In this document: in pieces, positions 47,483 to 50,029 of the stretch
Numbering within the stretch: position 1 is the first letter of the stretch
Layout of the letters: each line of letters begins with the position of its first letter
DNA from: Ichthyophonus hoferi
Taxonomy: Eukaryota; Opisthokonta; Ichthyosporea; Ichthyophonida; Ichthyophonidae
Direction of reading: 5' to 3'
Length of the DNA: 50,029 bases
Assembly: GCA_002751075.1 (NCBI GenBank)
Contig: NAOQ01000018.1
Coordinates: 292,603-342,631, forward strand
Translations under genes and position numbers: made by a program
Notes under the pieces: generated by a model
What the model was told of the DNA's origin: nothing
Database searches by the model: none
What the model saw: the letters and a program-made list of their open reading frames with translations, nothing else

Positions 47483-50029
47483 CTACCAGTCGTTTCGGTG
47501 TATGGATTGGGTTCTAGTAGCAAGACGAGTCTGGGTGCTTGTACGAATAATGAAACCACGAGTTGCGGTGCCAGTAGACACAGAAGTCTTAGTAGGAGTT
47601 GCGGCAGCAGTGGCGGAACCCTCAACACAATAGCGAATTCTTTTATCAAAGACACCACCGTCGGCACATTGCCAGTGGAATATTTCCTTATCAGTACACT
47701 TGTAGAACATGGATTTGTCGAAAGGGTCAGCATAGAAGGGGTTAGGATCACATTGCCAGAGGTGAGGGCACTCGAAATTAGCTTGGGCGGCACTAATACA
47801 ATAACGAGTTACCTTGTCGAAAACACCGCCATTGGCACATTTCCAATGGAATGTCTTTTTCTCCGTACACTTATAGAACATGGATTTATCGGTAGAGTCG
47901 GCATAGAAGGGGTTAGGATCTTGTTTCCAGTTGAGTGGACAAGCAAAAATGGCTTGGGCATTGGAGATAGTAGTAGTAGACAGTTTGTTCTTAGTGACAG
48001 TAGGGCAGATGATTTTAGTAGTGGTAGTAGTATGAACAGGCACAACAACCCTAGTAGTGGTGGTCTGAACGGAAGCGACAGCCTTGGTAGTAGTAGTAGT
48101 CGCAACGGAAGTGGCAGTAGTGGTAGTAGTAGTAGTCGCAACGGAAGTGGCAGTAGTGGTAGTAGTAGTGGTAATCTCAATTGAAGCAGCTACAATAGTA
48201 GTGGATACAGATGTCATAGAATGAGTAGTGGAAACAGTAGCAGAACCACCAACACAATAGCGAGTTAGCTTGTCAAAAACACCATCATTGGTACATTTCC
48301 AGTGGAATATTTCTTTATCAGTACACTTGTAGAACATGTGTATATCGTTAGGGTCAGCATAGAAAGGGTTAGGATCTTGTTGCCAGTTAGAAGGGCAAAC
48401 AAAAGAGGCTTGGGCGGCACTAATACAGTAACGAGTTAACTTGTCGAAAACACCATTATTGGCACACTTCCAGTGGAAGGTCTTCTTTGTAGTACACTTG
48501 TAGAACATATGTACATTGGAAGGGTCAGCATAGAAGGGGTTGGGATCTTGTTGCCAGTTGGGAGGACAAATGGAATTGCTTTGAGTGGTGGAGGCGCTAG
48601 TAGTCGACACAGTGGGTGTTTGATTTCCAGTTTTAGTGACAGTGGTAAACACAATAGTAGAAGTGATAGCAGTAGTCTCAACAGGAACAACCTTAGTCGT
48701 GCTGGTCTGAATAGAAGCAGTTTCCGTAGTGGAAGTCTGAACAGAAGCAGCTGCAATAGTAGTAGACACAGAGGTCATATGAGTAGCGGGAACAGTAGCG
48801 GAGCCATCAACACAATAACGGGTTAGCTTGTTGAAAACACCATTGTTGGCACATTTCCAGTGGAATATTTCCTTATCAGTACACTTGTAGAACATATGTA
48901 TATCGTTAGGGTCAGCATGGAAAGGGTTAGGATCACGTTGCCAGTTGGAAGGGCAAACGAAAGAGGCTTGGACGGCACTAATACAGTAACGAGTTAACTT
49001 ATCAAAAACACCATTATTGGCACACTTCCAGTGAAAGGTCCTATTTATAGTACACTTGTAGAACATGTGAATATTGGAAGGGTCAGCATAGAAGGGGTTG
49101 GGATCCTGTTGCCAGTTGGAAGGACAAATAAAAGTGGTTTGAGCAGCAGAAGTGATAGTTATCGACACCGTGGGTGTTTCATTTTCAGTCTTAGTGATAG
49201 TGGGGACAAAGATAGTAGCCGTGGAGGTAGTCTGAACTGGAGCAACAACCTTAGTAGTAGTAGTCACAGCGGAATCGGCAACGGTGGTAGTGATAATTTT
49301 AACAGACGCAGTTCCAGTGGTAGTCTGACTGGGCACGCCAACTATACTAGTAGCGGTCTTACCAGAAGCAGGTAGAATAGTAGGGGTTACAGAGGTCATA
49401 GAAGACGTAGCGAAAACAGTTGCAGTACCATTCACACAATAACGAATTTTGTTATCGAAGACACCACCGTTGGCACATTTCCAGTGGATTACACCCTTTT
49501 CAGTACACTTAAAGAACATTGACTTGTCGGAAGAGTCAGCATAAAAGGGGTTAGGATCTTTTCTCCAGTTAGTAGGACAAACAAATTGGTAGGGACCATC
49601 AACACAATAACGAATTACCTTATCAAAGACACCATTGTTAGCACATTTCCAGTGGAATGTCTTTTCCACAGTACACTTGTAGAACATGTGTACATTGGAT
49701 GGGTCAGCATAGAAGGGATTAGGATCCTGTTGCCAGTTGCGAGGACAAATAAAAGTGGCTCGGGCGGTGGAAGTGGTAGTACTAGACAGCTTGGGTAATT
49801 GACTTTCCGTCTTAGTGACAGTAGGGAAGACAATAGTAGTAATGGTAACCTTGCTAGTAGTAACAGTACTCGCAGTCATGGTAGAGGCAACAGTGTTGGT
49901 AGGTTGGGAAGTGACAACAGAGTTGGTAGTCATGGTAGAGCCAATAGTGTTGGTAGTCATGGTAATGGCAGCAGTGTTGGTAGTCTTGCTAGTAGCAAAC
50001 GTAGTTGTAGCCATGGTAGAGGCAACAGT
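47483..50029 (-). CDS. Mucin-like protein with eight four-Cys chitin-binding-like domains (5' end beyond window)
   Basis: At least 848 aa in one uninterrupted frame; the frame stays open to the window edge, so the start and any signal peptide are missing. Counting from the first Met (50014), eight 48-residue domains have their first/last Cys at 90/137, 146/193, 297/344, 354/401, 483/530, 540/587, 692/739 and 749/796. Each has exactly C-x23-C-x9-C-x12-C and the core DPNPFYADP...MFYKC...FHWKCANNGVFD...RYC. They come in four pairs with 8-9 residues between partners; pairs are separated by 82-105-residue Thr/Ser/Val linkers typical of O-glycosylated mucin. The layout (CP start, F/Y-x-C, GVFD-x-RYC) resembles peritrophin-A/CBM14 chitin-binding domains, but two of the six usual cysteines are absent. 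The last domain has an extra Cys at 755. It probably acts outside the cell on chitin or other matrix glycans; binding is inferred. Lack of introns across 2.5 kb contrasts with its neighbours. Confidence 0.85.
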   Translation of the reverse strand, partial: TVASTMATTTFATSKTTNTAAITMTTNTIGSTMTTNSVVTSQPTNTVASTMTASTVTTSKVTITTIVFPTVTKTESQLPKLSSTTTSTARATFICPRNWQQDPNPFYADPSNVHMFYKCTVEKTFHWKCANNGVFDKVIRYCVDGPYQFVCPTNWRKDPNPFYADSSDKSMFFKCTEKGVIHWKCANGGVFDNKIRYCVNGTATVFATSSMTSVTPTILPASGKTATSIVGVPSQTTTGTASVKIITTTVADSAVTTTTKVVAPVQTTSTATIFVPTITKTENETPTVSITITSAAQTTFICPSNWQQDPNPFYADPSNIHMFYKCTINRTFHWKCANNGVFDKLTRYCISAVQASFVCPSNWQRDPNPFHADPNDIHMFYKCTDKEIFHWKCANNGVFNKLTRYCVDGSATVPATHMTSVSTTIAAASVQTSTTETASIQTSTTKVVPVETTAITSTIVFTTVTKTGNQTPTVSTTSASTTQSNSICPPNWQQDPNPFYADPSNVHMFYKCTTKKTFHWKCANNGVFDKLTRYCISAAQASFVCPSNWQQDPNPFYADPNDIHMFYKCTDKEIFHWKCTNDGVFDKLTRYCVGGSATVSTTHSMTSVSTTIVAASIEITTTTTTTATSVATTTTTTTATSVATTTTTKAVASVQTTTTRVVVPVHTTTTTKIICPTVTKNKLSTTTISNAQAIFACPLNWKQDPNPFYADSTDKSMFYKCTEKKTFHWKCANGGVFDKVTRYCISAAQANFECPHLWQCDPNPFYADPFDKSMFYKCTDKEIFHWQCADGGVFDKRIRYCVEGSATAAATPTKTSVSTGTATRGFIIRTSTQTRLATRTQSIHRNDW
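48040..48180 (-). repeat. Thr-coding minisatellite within the mucin-like gene
   Basis: Near-perfect 36-base repeats code for a 12-residue unit (poly-Thr plus ATSVA) in the linker between domains six and seven, at residues about 615-645. The underlying DNA is an AGT/GTA-type trinucleotide repeat, so this linker is likely to vary in length between individuals. Confidence 0.8.

Noticed and set aside
47498-49798. Long plus-strand open frames rich in Ser/Gly and alternate minus-strand frames rich in Leu/Pro within the mucin-like gene.
   Set aside because: They are other-frame shadows of the repetitive Thr-coding sequence; only the 47483 minus frame shows conserved cysteine domains.
1-50029. tRNA, rRNA and snRNA genes.
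   Set aside because: No tRNA B-box-like GGTTCGAATCC with a matching cloverleaf and no rRNA or snRNA core motif was recognised by eye.

Overview
The window looks like nuclear DNA from an early-branching invertebrate. It is AT-rich, its genes are split into many small exons with short introns (all GT-AG), and no bacterial-type operons are present. The four recognisable genes (RMI1, NCBP1, a cathepsin Z/X-like protease, UBFD1) are animal-type, with exon-by-exon similarity to the human proteins as I remember them. A sponge (demosponge-like) is my best guess, but it is inference. Gene models were built by hand from splice sites, reading phase and similarity to the remembered families; no search was run.

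Layout. 950-8125 (minus): RMI1, 8 exons, about 814 aa, the scaffold of the BLM-TOP3A-RMI dissolvasome. 8126-8823: a 698-bp head-to-head promoter region shared with NCBP1. 8824-21536 (plus): NCBP1/CBP80, 25 exons, about 800 aa, the large subunit of the nuclear cap-binding complex. 21537-24775: intergenic, ending in a TATA-box promoter. 24776-28358 (plus): a secreted cathepsin Z/X-like cysteine protease, 8 exons, 339 aa, with an altered active-site context. 28359-30901: intergenic, with a 25-N assembly gap inside a TA/TG microsatellite. 30902-35952 (minus): UBFD1, at least 9 exons, C-terminus unresolved near the gap. 35953-47482: a gene-poor stretch with a 1.8-kb imperfect palindrome (37415-39220), weak traces of a decayed retroelement and of a decayed kelch-like gene, a trinucleotide microsatellite and one small hypothetical membrane-protein ORF. 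47483-50029 (minus, runs off the window): a long exon coding for a Thr-rich, mucin-like protein with eight nearly identical four-cysteine chitin-binding-like domains in four pairs.

The genes do not form one pathway. Most notable are the eight-domain protein with its invariant C-x23-C-x9-C-x12-C spacing, the long hairpin-forming inverted repeat, the cathepsin with CGSCY instead of CGSCW and no propeptide cysteine, and a recurrent TGATTGG/CCAATCA motif that often sits beside splice sites.
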